Assembly (NCBI RefSeq): GCF_031585635.1
Contig: NZ_CP134197.1
Span: 124,001 to 188,000, forward strand
Reading direction: 5' to 3'
Source of the DNA: Paraburkholderia sp. FT54
GTDB taxonomy: Bacteria > Pseudomonadota > Gammaproteobacteria > Burkholderiales > Burkholderiaceae
DNA: 64,000 nt
In this document: piece by piece, positions 53,871 to 61,938 of the stretch
Position numbering within the stretch: the first letter of the stretch is position 1
Layout: each line of letters opens with the position of its first letter
The notes under the pieces: generated by a model
What the model was told of the DNA's origin: nothing
Database searches by the model: none
Seen by the model: only the letters and a program-made list of their open reading frames with translations
Made by a program: the position numbers and the translations under genes

Positions 53871-54959
53871 TTAACCGATAAAGACCTCTGTACCCGCTTC
53901 TTTGGAAGATGCGAACATAGCCTCGATGACACGGCTGATGTTGTACGCCTGCGTGGCCGGCACAACCGAAGGCGTGCCGTTGCGCAATGCGCCGACGAAT
54001 GCGTTCGACTCGCGGTCGAAGTACACTGGATTGCCGATTTCAGCGATGTCAGGCGAGTACTCGGTCTTCTTGGTCGCCCAGATCTCCGGGAAGCTGGTTT
54101 CCTGCCACTCGGTCCACCCCTCCGGATGTTCGCCTTTGCCCGCGTCATAGATCTTGTAGCTCGCGGGTAGCGAGCGGGACGACATGATGCCTTCTGTTCC
54201 GTAAGCCGTGATGTCCCAACTCTCGGTCCACGGCAGAACGTCCCAAGACATGAAGTCGACGGTCACAATCTTGTCTTCGTAATTCAGAACCGCACCCGCT
54301 GCGTCCTCGCGCGACTCGTCTCCGTGAAAGTTCGGGAACTTCGTGATTCGGGCGTTCACAGAACGCGGCAAACCGAAGTGCAGAAGAATACGGTCGATCA
54401 GGTGGCAGCCGATCACGAAGACAGCGCCACCGATGTCGCCGGGCTGGGTCATGTGCGGGGTGCCCGCTTCGTCGTGCGAACAACCGCCGTGAGCGCGCAC
54501 CTGGACAACCTTCCCGAGACGCCCAGTCTTCAGCGCGGCCTGCATGGCATCAACCGAAGGAGCGAAGCGCCAGCAGTAGCCGACCTGCACGAGGCCGCCT
54601 GTACGTTCCACAGCCTCGACGATGCGCTTCGCATCGGTCGAACTACGGCCAGCCGGCTTTTCGCACAACACAGCCTTGCCGGTCTCAAGCGCCTCGATGG
54701 TCAAATCGGCCATCTTCTCGCTCTTGGAATGGACGAGCACGACATGAACATTCTCGTCGGCCAGGATGTCTTCCTTGGAACGTGCTTCGAGACCCAGCGC
54801 GTCGACGAACGGCGTAAGCAGTGGGCTCTTATCCCACGCACCGAGCATTCTCGCGTCGGTGCGACGCTGGATGGCCTTGACCCGCCCGGACGTGTGCGGG
54901 TGAGTGATGCCAAGGCATGCCACGCCGAGTGTTTCATTGGGACTAATCTTTCGCGTCAT
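53871..54959 (-). CDS. Gfo/Idh/MocA-family oxidoreductase, atypical nucleotide loop
   Basis: 362 residues; GGAGGAGATAAGTC precedes the ATG. The EKPAG motif (VLCEKPAGRSSTDA, about 97-110), VQVGYCWRFAPSVDAM and the catalytic-type helix FVIGCHLIDRILLHFG identify the family. The N-terminal dinucleotide loop is LGITHPHTSGR instead of GxGxxG, which is odd and suggests altered cofactor binding or substrate-side use. It lies 25 bases after the IolG-like gene, so the two oxidoreductases are made together; one may oxidise and the other reduce a different carbon of the same substrate. Confidence 0.87.
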   Translation of the reverse strand: MTRKISPNETLGVACLGITHPHTSGRVKAIQRRTDARMLGAWDKSPLLTPFVDALGLEARSKEDILADENVHVVLVHSKSEKMADLTIEALETGKAVLCEKPAGRSSTDAKRIVEAVERTGGLVQVGYCWRFAPSVDAMQAALKTGRLGKVVQVRAHGGCSHDEAGTPHMTQPGDIGGAVFVIGCHLIDRILLHFGLPRSVNARITKFPNFHGDESREDAAGAVLNYEDKIVTVDFMSWDVLPWTESWDITAYGTEGIMSSRSLPASYKIYDAGKGEHPEGWTEWQETSFPEIWATKKTEYSPDIAEIGNPVYFDRESNAFVGALRNGTPSVVPATQAYNISRVIEAMFASSKEAGTEVFIG

Positions 54960-54983
54960 GACTTATCTCCTCCGGATTCCTGG

Positions 54984-55976
54984 TTACACCTTGACTGCTT
55001 TGCCCGTCAGCGCGGACTCGAGAGCCGCATCAGCCAGGCGCAGCGCCTTCAGCCCATCCTGCACGGATGTCGGCAGCGGGGACTTTGTGTTCAGTGCATC
55101 GACGAAGGCTTCAAGTTCAGCCTTGTACGCTTCAACGTAGCGCTCGAGGAAAAAGTTGAGGAGCGGTTCACGCGCGTCTGTGACATCCTTGGACCAGCGA
55201 CGAATCGTCGAAGGGCGAAGATTCTCTTGCAGCAGCATGCCCTTTGAACCGGATACTTCCATGCGCTGGTCGTAGCCGTAGACAGCTTCGCGACAGCAGT
55301 TGATATGGCATTGTTTGCCCGAAGCAGTGCGTAGCTGAACCATCACCGTGTCGAAGTCGGTCAACTTTTCCAATGACTCATCGACGAGGCGGCTGGCGAT
55401 GGCCATCACTTCGACCGGTTCCTCGCCCAGCAGCCAACGAGCCATGTCCAGATCGTGGATCACCATGTCGCGGAAGATGCCGCCCGAGTGCTCGACGTAG
55501 TCGCGGGGAGGCATCCCTGGGTCACGACTCGAGATGATGACCTGACGCACTTCTCCAACGTCACCCGCGTCAATGGCTTTGCGGAAAGCCTGTGACGTCG
55601 GGTCGAAACGTCGATTGAAGGCGAGCATCACGCGGCCGCCCTGGCGCTCAACTGCGTTCGCTGCGGCGAGCGATTTGTCCATGTCGAGATCGATGGGTTT
55701 CTCGCAGAGCACAGCCTTGCCGCGCTTGACAGCTTCGAGCATGAACGTGATGTGCGTATCCGTGGGCGTGCCAATGACCACGGCGTCGATGTCCTTGCGC
55801 TCCAGCACCCCAGCCGGGTCCGTCGAGGCTTCGCAGCCGAGCTTGGTCGCCAGCGACTGTGCCGCGCTTTCAACCGGGTCCGCCACTACGACCAGTTTTG
55901 CGTTCGGGTTGGCGGCGACGTTGCTTGCGTGAATGCGACCAATGCGGCCTGCACCAAGTACGGCGATTCGAATCAT
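54984..55976 (-). CDS. iolG: inositol 2-dehydrogenase-like oxidoreductase
   Basis: 330 residues; TGGAGACTCAC precedes the ATG. VLGAGRIGRIHA (8-18) is the NAD loop, CEKPIDLDM (91-99) the conserved Lys motif, and GGIFRDMVIHDLDMARWLLG supplies the Asp and His used by inositol dehydrogenases. The overall sequence follows IolG of proteobacteria, which oxidises myo-inositol to scyllo-inosose, but IolG-like enzymes also accept glucose, quercitols and other cyclitols. None of the other iol genes (iolB, iolC, iolD) is present, so the product goes elsewhere. Confidence 0.85.
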   Translation of the reverse strand: MIRIAVLGAGRIGRIHASNVAANPNAKLVVVADPVESAAQSLATKLGCEASTDPAGVLERKDIDAVVIGTPTDTHITFMLEAVKRGKAVLCEKPIDLDMDKSLAAANAVERQGGRVMLAFNRRFDPTSQAFRKAIDAGDVGEVRQVIISSRDPGMPPRDYVEHSGGIFRDMVIHDLDMARWLLGEEPVEVMAIASRLVDESLEKLTDFDTVMVQLRTASGKQCHINCCREAVYGYDQRMEVSGSKGMLLQENLRPSTIRRWSKDVTDAREPLLNFFLERYVEAYKAELEAFVDALNTKSPLPTSVQDGLKALRLADAALESALTGKAVKV

Positions 55977-56017
55977 GTGAGTCTCCAGGAATGCTTTGTC
56001 GTTTAGGGTTGGAAGTT

Positions 56018-56896
56018 TTAGGCGGCGGTTGTGGGGTTGGCCGAAAACTGTGCAAATGTCGTGTCGTACGCGCGCTTTGCCATCTCGTCGAGCGGGAATT
56101 TCCGATGCACTTCAGAGATCAGTTCGACACCGTAGTACGGCAGCGTGCAACCCGCCTGTTCAAGAGCATCGACGAAGGCAACGCAGTCGCCCACGCCATC
56201 ACCGCAAAGCTGGCGATTGAAGGTCGAGTCGTCGAACAACGAACCTTTCACCTGTGCTCCAACGTCGTCCATCTCGACACCCTTGATGAAGCGCGCCGGG
56301 ATCTTTGCGACCTCGCTGTAAGGTGTTTTGGCGCGGGCAACGTGCCAGTGGTCAACCATCAGACCACCGTTTGGCTGATTTGCGCCTTGCGCAACGATCA
56401 ACGCCTCTTCGACGTTCCGAATGGGAGAGAAGGGCATGAACTCGATTGCAACCGTTGCACCAACCGTCGCCACATCTTGGCAAAGTTTCGCGAATTCGTC
56501 GGTCATGCGAGCGAAGTCGGGCGGATTTTTATCGAAGGGGCTCGCACCGATTTTTAGATTACGCATTCCGAGCTCGCCGCCCAGCTCGATGAAGCGATGA
56601 CGGCAACGGTCCGACGTAGCACGCTCTTCGCCATCGAAGTACCAGTCCATGAGGATTTCGAGCTCAAAGTACTTCATGCCCGTGTCTTCCAGAATGCTCT
56701 TGACGCCAGAGACGCCGTACTTCTCGACGCTGTGTTCGAGGTCGTCGAGAATGAGGCCAACTCCGCTCCAGCCCGCACGCATAGCTGCTTCACAACGGTC
56801 TCGCAGCGGGAAAGGGCTGATTTCGTTTGATGCACACGGATAGACGTCGCCAGCGAGGGTCCAGTATGCAGCCAGCAATTCTTTCTTTGCGTTCAT
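56018..56896 (-). CDS. TIM-barrel sugar isomerase/epimerase-like protein (candidate dehydratase)
   Basis: 292 residues from the ATG at 56896 (AGGAGTACTACAT upstream). It belongs to the xylose-isomerase-like AP-endonuclease-2 superfamily, which includes IolE inosose dehydratase, 3-dehydroshikimate dehydratase and IolI. Barrel strands carry metal-ligand candidates: Glu of VAIEFMPF, Asp and His of GLMVDHWHVAR, and Glu of YYGVELISEVHRKFPLDEMA. It is encoded directly after hydroxyquinol dioxygenase and before the two dehydrogenases, so it is the best candidate for the water-removing or bond-breaking step that yields hydroxyquinol (inference). Confidence 0.82.
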   Translation of the reverse strand: MNAKKELLAAYWTLAGDVYPCASNEISPFPLRDRCEAAMRAGWSGVGLILDDLEHSVEKYGVSGVKSILEDTGMKYFELEILMDWYFDGEERATSDRCRHRFIELGGELGMRNLKIGASPFDKNPPDFARMTDEFAKLCQDVATVGATVAIEFMPFSPIRNVEEALIVAQGANQPNGGLMVDHWHVARAKTPYSEVAKIPARFIKGVEMDDVGAQVKGSLFDDSTFNRQLCGDGVGDCVAFVDALEQAGCTLPYYGVELISEVHRKFPLDEMAKRAYDTTFAQFSANPTTAA

Positions 56897-56964
56897 ATGT
56901 AGTACTCCTGTGTCTCGTGAGGTCGTCAATTTTTTCGACGGCACGCTCTCGCGCGCCCGGGCGA

Positions 56965-57888
56965 TTACAATGCAGCCGGCATGGGCATGCTGGACGTCGC
57001 GAGAGTAAAGTCCCACGACACAGACCAAAACGGCGATGAAAATCCGACGCGCTTCGCCGCTTCCGGGTCGTCAATCTTGTTGAATTCAGCGATGAGTTCA
57101 CGCTTGACGCCGAAGACCGCGTCTTCGGGCAGATACGGGCAGTCTGGCGTAAAAATGTGAGTGATGACCGGGTCGAACGTCGGGGCAGTCACGATAAAGT
57201 GCAGGTGCGCAGCCCGGTTGGGGTGCCGACCCATTGCACCGAGGAGTTTTCCGACCGGACCATCCGAGGGGATCGGATAGTGGCGCGGTTTCACGGACTT
57301 GAACCAATAGCGGCCTTCGGCATCCGACGTGAAGACGCCGCGCAGATTCGAGTCAGGTTGAATTCCTTTCTGCTGTACGTCATAGAAGCCGTCATCGTTG
57401 GTCTGCCACACCTCAAGCTTCGCGTTCGGAATCGGATTCCCCTCGATGTCTGTCACGCGCCCCTCGACCACCATGGGCTCGCCCTTTCCATCCAGGCAGA
57501 TGTTCTTGCCGTTCGAATATTCGGGTGCATTGGCGACATAGAAGGGACCGAGAATTGTGTTCGGCGTGGCGCCGCTCGGACGACGGTGGTTGATTGCGTC
57601 AACCAGCATCGAAACCCCGAGGACGTCAGACAGGAGGATGTACTCTTGGCGCCAGTCGGTACACATTTGACCTGTCTCGGTCAGGAAGCGGATGGCGGTG
57701 AACCACTCTTCGTGGGTCGGTTCGATTTCCTTGACCGCTGCGTGCAGATGCTTGACCAGAACTGTCATGACCTGCCGCAGTCGCGCGTCGATCTGCTCAC
57801 CCATACGGGCGTTTACCACGTCCGTAGAGTAGGCTTCATCGAAATAGGGCAATTTCGATTGCGAAACAGATGTGGCTGGTTGCTGCAT
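56965..57888 (-). CDS. hydroxyquinol 1,2-dioxygenase (intradiol)
   Basis: 307 residues; GGAGACGCCCC precedes the ATG. An N-terminal helical linker domain (LVKHLHAAVKEIEPTHEEWF) is followed by the beta-sandwich catalytic domain. Non-haem Fe(III) ligands are readable: Tyr169 (GFYDVQ), Tyr204 (PRHYPIPSDGP), His228 and His230 (RAAHLHF). ILGPFYVANAPEY and the 300-residue length match hydroxyquinol rather than protocatechuate enzymes. It cleaves 1,2,4-trihydroxybenzene to maleylacetate, the substrate of the reductase at the operon's end. A catechol or chlorocatechol 1,2-dioxygenase role is less likely given that partner. Confidence 0.92.
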   Translation of the reverse strand: MQQPATSVSQSKLPYFDEAYSTDVVNARMGEQIDARLRQVMTVLVKHLHAAVKEIEPTHEEWFTAIRFLTETGQMCTDWRQEYILLSDVLGVSMLVDAINHRRPSGATPNTILGPFYVANAPEYSNGKNICLDGKGEPMVVEGRVTDIEGNPIPNAKLEVWQTNDDGFYDVQQKGIQPDSNLRGVFTSDAEGRYWFKSVKPRHYPIPSDGPVGKLLGAMGRHPNRAAHLHFIVTAPTFDPVITHIFTPDCPYLPEDAVFGVKRELIAEFNKIDDPEAAKRVGFSSPFWSVSWDFTLATSSMPMPAAL

Positions 57889-57930
57889 GGGGCGTCTCCG
57901 TCAATGTTTTCGTACAGCTTGGAACCAAGT

Positions 57931-58004
57931 CTATATTCGTCGAAGCCGGCAAAACAGAGCTGAAAAGGGAATGTCTTTCGCGATTGGTGGGAAACTCAAC
58001 TCGG
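57931..58004. repeat. diverged repeat, copy 1 (before hydroxyquinol operon)
   Basis: The core 57951-58000 matches 61886-61935 at 40 of 50 positions, in the same orientation. This copy lies 43 bases upstream of the dioxygenase start, where the operon promoter should be. Read on the plus strand both copies could code similar peptides (KTELKRECLSRLVG and KTEQKRESLSRLLG). Confidence 0.7.
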
Positions 58005-58033
58005 GCGGAGTTCTGCTGTGGTCGCTTATCCGA

Positions 58034-58948
58034 TTACGCTGTCCAGTGCCGCTCGTATTCGTTCTGCTGGAAGCGTTCGATGAGCGCATCGATGAACAGA
58101 CGGACCTTCACAGGCATATGCGTGCGGGTCTGGAATGCAATGTTCATCGTGAGTCTGGGCAGGTCCCAGTCGTTCAACACCGGGATGAGGCGTCCGGCCT
58201 TGAGGTCGTCATATACGATGTACTTCGGCTGCACGAGAATGCCCATGCCGTCCAATGCGGCGACTCTGAGTATCTGGCCGTCATTGGATTCAAGTAGCGG
58301 CTTGAGCTTGACGACGACCGATTCGCCACATCGCTGAAAAGCAAGCTCGCGCGGATTGTCGGCGAGTCCGTAGTTCAGCAGTCTGTGCCTTCCCAACTCG
58401 GCGGGAAAACGTGGTGAGCCATTAGCTTCAATGTATGAAGGAGCTGCGGCCAGGATTCGGCGCGTTGAAGCAAGTCGTCGTATCGTGATGTTGCTATCCG
58501 CCTCGAAAACTTTCGTGCGAACGGCGACATCGATGCCATTCTCGATGATGTCGTAGTAGCGATTGGCTGCGATTACATCGACTGTGATTTCTGGATAGCG
58601 CGCAGTAAATTCTGGAAGCATGGGTGCGATATGCAACATGCAAAATGAAAGCGATGCCGTCACTCGAAGCACGCCGCTTGGCCGCACGGTTGCTTCCTTG
58701 ACTACCGACTCAGCCTCACCGAGATCCGCCAGTATGGATTTGCAACGCCGGTGAAACTCGGCGCCAGCGTTGGTGAGATAGAGGTTCCGTGTTGTCCTGC
58801 GCACCAACTGCACGCCGAGTCGACTCTCCAGCGAAATCAGATAGCGACTCGCCGCGGAAATAGATAGGTCAGTGACTTCCGCAGCGCGGCTGATACTTCT
58901 CGTTTCGGCAACTTCGACGAACAGCTGTAGTTCCTTGAACTGGTCCAT
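58034..58948 (-). CDS. LysR-family transcriptional regulator
   Basis: 304 residues. The winged helix is complete (MDQFKELQLFVEVAETRSIS; LSISAASRYLISLESRLG; RRTTRNLYLTNAGAE) and the effector domain has normal length, ending RFQQNEYERHWTA. It points the same way as the nine-gene operon and lies 145 bases before it, so it may be transcribed into it; a role as pathway activator, sensing hydroxyquinol or another intermediate, is likely. The ribosome site is weak. Confidence 0.9.
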   Translation of the reverse strand: MDQFKELQLFVEVAETRSISRAAEVTDLSISAASRYLISLESRLGVQLVRRTTRNLYLTNAGAEFHRRCKSILADLGEAESVVKEATVRPSGVLRVTASLSFCMLHIAPMLPEFTARYPEITVDVIAANRYYDIIENGIDVAVRTKVFEADSNITIRRLASTRRILAAAPSYIEANGSPRFPAELGRHRLLNYGLADNPRELAFQRCGESVVVKLKPLLESNDGQILRVAALDGMGILVQPKYIVYDDLKAGRLIPVLNDWDLPRLTMNIAFQTRTHMPVKVRLFIDALIERFQQNEYERHWTA

Positions 58949-59077
58949 CCCGATGCACCACCCTTGGTCATTTTCTCGGTGTCGGCAAGGCGGAGCTTGT
59001 CAACAAACGCACTTCAGAACACCCTCGCCACTTCCGAATAGAAAGCCGCGACTTCAGCAAGTCAAGAACAGGCATCT

Positions 59078-59095
59078 ATCAAAAATCTATCAGTG
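59078..59095. promoter_or_regulatory. 18-bp repeat, copy A (putative LacI operator)
   Basis: ATCAAAAATCTATCAGTG occurs here and again at 59304-59321, both in the divergent region between the LysR and LacI genes. This copy is 130 bases from the LysR start. Confidence 0.6.
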
Positions 59096-59303
59096 GCAGG
59101 GAATACCCCTGGATAAGCGATGGCATGCAAGGATGCGAATTCTCTCTACCGATGCAGATACCCCGGTCTCTCATGCCTGACTGTTGGACAAATCTGCCCG
59201 TAGCATCGCCGTGATCGGCTTTTCCTGTCGCGGATTTTGTGTCTCCCTCCATTGCTTCCGAAGCATAGTCGTAGTAGGCACCTCTGGAGTATCATTAATC
59301 CAT

Positions 59304-59321
59304 CAAAAATCTATCAGTGTC
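59304..59321. promoter_or_regulatory. 18-bp repeat, copy B (putative LacI operator)
   Basis: Identical to 59078-59095 and in the same orientation. It ends 10 bases before the LacI start codon and thus overlaps its ribosome-site region, a good position for autorepression. Two copies 226 bases apart could allow looping. Confidence 0.6.
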
Positions 59322-59331
59322 GAGGTGCGAT

Positions 59332-60372
59332 ATGGCTCATCGCTTTCTCATCAAAGAGATAGCGCTTCAGGCGGGGCTCGGCGTCGCCACGGTCGACCGG
59401 GTATTAAATAGTCGCGCCAACGTGAGGGAACATACCCGCAGGCGCGTTGAGCAGGCCATCAGGGAGCTCGAGAAACAGGAACTACAACTGGCAACCACTG
59501 GGCGAAAGTTAATTGTTGACGTGGTTGTGGAAGCGCCGGCCCGGTTTGCCGACGAGATAAAGAGCGCGCTTGAAGCAGAGCTGCCCGCGCTACATCCTGC
59601 CGTCTTTCGTCCGCGATTTCACATGCGAGAGACGATGACGACGCATGAAGTCCTAGAGGCACTTCATTCGATTGGGCGACGGGGCAGTCATGGAGTGTTT
59701 TTGAAGGCGCGCGACGTTCCCGAAATTGCAGAAGCGATAGGCGAGTTGCAACGGAACGGTATTCCTGTCATCACAACATTCACGGATATCCCATTGTCAG
59801 GACGCGTTGCATATGCCGGGCTGGACAATCGGGTCGCCGGGGCCACTGCGGCGTATCTCATCACACAGTGGCTGGGCACGCGGCCGGGAAACGTTTTGAT
59901 AACGATGAGCGACGAACGCTTTCGCGGCGAGGAGGAACGTGAAATAAGCTTTCGGCGCGCATTGAGGGCTCGTCAACCGCAGCTCGCAGTGATTGATGCC
60001 AGCGGTGGGCACGGTCTTGACTCACTAACTGAAGAGCGGGTCCTTGACGTCATAAGACCGCACAATAAAATCGATGCGGTTTACTCTATGGGAGGCGGAA
60101 ACAATGCCATCATCAGGGCAATCGAAGCGAAGCAGCAGTCCCCCGTCCGCTTTATCGGACATGACTTGGACAGGGATAATGTCCGACTTCTGCGAGAAGG
60201 AAAGATACACGCAATTCTACATCATGAGCTTCGCCAGGACATGCGCTCGGCATGCCAAAACGTCATGCATTTTCATAAACTCTTGCCGGCGTCGGCCGTA
60301 TCGCCATCGTCGTCAGTTGTCGTGGTCACGCCGGAGAATATCCCGGAGCATATTGCGAGCCGGTTTCGTTGA
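59332..60372 (+). CDS. LacI-family transcriptional regulator
   Basis: 346 residues from the ATG at 59332 (GAGGTGCGAT upstream). The N-terminal helix-turn-helix (FLIKEIALQAGLGVATVDRV then NSRANVREHT) is followed by a periplasmic-binding-like domain of the CUT2-sugar kind. It has SHGVFLKARDVPEIAEAI, ITTFTDIPLSGRVAYAGLDN and DAVYSMGGGNNAIIRAIE, the last typical of ligand-sensing LacI proteins. It is divergent from the LysR gene and convergent with the porin. It probably senses the transported sugar or cyclitol and controls the operon. Confidence 0.92.
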   Translation: MAHRFLIKEIALQAGLGVATVDRVLNSRANVREHTRRRVEQAIRELEKQELQLATTGRKLIVDVVVEAPARFADEIKSALEAELPALHPAVFRPRFHMRETMTTHEVLEALHSIGRRGSHGVFLKARDVPEIAEAIGELQRNGIPVITTFTDIPLSGRVAYAGLDNRVAGATAAYLITQWLGTRPGNVLITMSDERFRGEEEREISFRRALRARQPQLAVIDASGGHGLDSLTEERVLDVIRPHNKIDAVYSMGGGNNAIIRAIEAKQQSPVRFIGHDLDRDNVRLLREGKIHAILHHELRQDMRSACQNVMHFHKLLPASAVSPSSSVVVVTPENIPEHIASRFR

Positions 60373-60472
60373 TGACCGTGTTGACGCCGAAAGTCGGCGC
60401 AAGATTCTGCATGCACATCAACCGAGGTTCGGTCCACCGGCGCAGCTTCGAACCTCTCTTTCGTTGGTCCTT

Positions 60473-61660
60473 TCAAAAGCGGGTGGCTATACCGGTAATA
60501 ACCCCGAACTGACTTCTTCCGTAGTTTGGATTGGTACTCGTCGGACTGCCATTGACCGGGTCGTTATTGATGTTAGGTCCGTAGAGCCCACTGTCCAAAC
60601 CGAGATTCGAGGTTGAACTGTTGTGAAGGTAGGCTAGTTCAGTGTAAAGGAGCGTTCGCTTCGACAATGAATAGTTTGCGCCTAACGTGTACAGTGTCCC
60701 GTTGCCGTTGCCATGATTGGCGTTTGCGTGATACACGGCACCTGTTACGGCGAGCGCTAAGGTCGTCTGCCAGATTGCACCAAGCCATTCATGATTCACA
60801 GTGGTCGGCAATGATGTACCGGCAGGAAGTCCGGGAGCCGTAGCCGTGCCGAAATACCCGGCATTTGATGCGTCCGGTGCGCTCAGATGCTGGTAGCCGA
60901 GTACGACCAGAACAGGACCGATTGCGTAAGTGGCGCCCGTGAGAATTGACCGGGAGGCAAGATAGACGTTGCTGAACTGTCCATTCGGGTCGCGGACCTC
61001 GTCATAAGTCGCCTGCCAATAAAGGCTGCCCACCTGATACGACAGTTTGATGCCATCAGTACGCCCCTGAGCACTGCCTAGACCGCTCGACGAACCCAAC
61101 TGACCAGGCGCACTGCCGGGGTTGCCTGCGTTCCACGTGGTCGAGTTTGTCAGGTCATACTGGCCTTGCAGCGTAAAGCCAGCAATTTTAGGAGATAGAT
61201 ATTCGATGCCGTTGGCCGCTTGAGCGAAAATCCGGCCTCGCACCAGCGTCCCGATTGCGTACTTCTTGGTCTCCTGGGGGTCGACATCCCCCGAATACTG
61301 GCTGATTTCGGCTGACCCCATATTGCCTAACTTCACCTGACCCCAGGTTTCATTACGCAGACCCACCGTGGCCTGGCCCTCGAAGAAGCTGCCGTTCGAA
61401 AATGTACCGTTTTGCGTATTCAGGCGGGACTCGAGCTGGAAGATCGCATCAGTACCGCCTCCCAGGTCCTCGGCTCCTTTAAGACCAAAACGGGACTGGG
61501 CCCATCCTCCGCTCTGCGCCCCAAAAACATTGCCTTTAGGTAATCCAGTCTCGTATTGAAGACCGTTATCTACGATGCCGTACAGAGTGACGTTGCTGCT
61601 CTGCGCGCTCGCGTATGCGGTCGCTGTCAATGCGATAAGTCCACAAAATACCTTTCTCAT
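60473..61660 (-). CDS. Gram-negative porin next to hydroxyquinol cluster
   Basis: 395 residues from the ATG at 61660 (GGAGGAGAT upstream). The signal peptide ends ASA around residue 19, then QSSNVTLYGIVDNGLQYETG. GLKGAEDLGGGTDAIFQLES, GQATVGLRNETWGQVKLGNM and a terminal GIATRF are porin hallmarks. It is less like the other two porins of the window (different loop 3, EISQYSGDVDPQETKK), suggesting another specificity. It may let the cluster's substrate through the outer membrane. A perfect palindrome lies just upstream of its ribosome site. Confidence 0.92.
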   Translation of the reverse strand: MRKVFCGLIALTATAYASAQSSNVTLYGIVDNGLQYETGLPKGNVFGAQSGGWAQSRFGLKGAEDLGGGTDAIFQLESRLNTQNGTFSNGSFFEGQATVGLRNETWGQVKLGNMGSAEISQYSGDVDPQETKKYAIGTLVRGRIFAQAANGIEYLSPKIAGFTLQGQYDLTNSTTWNAGNPGSAPGQLGSSSGLGSAQGRTDGIKLSYQVGSLYWQATYDEVRDPNGQFSNVYLASRSILTGATYAIGPVLVVLGYQHLSAPDASNAGYFGTATAPGLPAGTSLPTTVNHEWLGAIWQTTLALAVTGAVYHANANHGNGNGTLYTLGANYSLSKRTLLYTELAYLHNSSTSNLGLDSGLYGPNINNDPVNGSPTSTNPNYGRSQFGVITGIATRF

Positions 61661-61671
61661 ATCTCCTCCAT

Positions 61672-61685
61672 TAGTAGTACTACTA
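61672..61685. promoter_or_regulatory. perfect 14-bp palindrome before porin gene
   Basis: TAGTAGTACTACTA ends 12 bases upstream of the porin ATG. Its position next to the ribosome site would let a bound repressor, or an mRNA hairpin, control the porin. Confidence 0.5.
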
Positions 61686-61865
61686 CTTAACATATTGACT
61701 TTGTATATTCACTCGGCCAGGCGAAGAGTGTTAATAATTTTCCGGACGACACGGTACGCGAAGAAACCGCTTCTATAGCGGAAGTTGCGAGTTTCGCAAA
61801 TTGACTTGTATGTGAAGACAGAGCGGCGAACTCAGCGGCTCAATTGGTGAAAACGTGGAGCGAGT

Positions 61866-61938
61866 GTATCTTTGCTGAACTCAGCAAGACAGAGCAAAAA
61901 AGGGAATCTCTTTCGCGGTTACTGGGAAGGTCAAGGTT
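61866..61938. repeat. diverged repeat, copy 2 (before porin)
   Basis: Partner of 57931-58004 (see there for the match). It lies about 200 bases upstream of the minus-strand porin start, so both copies stand before genes of the same cluster and direction. Confidence 0.7.

Noticed and set aside
54984..55976. A complete myo-inositol catabolic (iol) operon
   Set aside because: Only the iolG-like gene and a loosely IolE/IolI-like barrel are present; iolB, iolC and iolD are absent and ring-cleavage genes are present instead.
59078..59321. CRISPR-like reading of the two 18-bp repeats
   Set aside because: Only two copies 226 bp apart, no regular spacing and no cas genes; an operator pair is more plausible.
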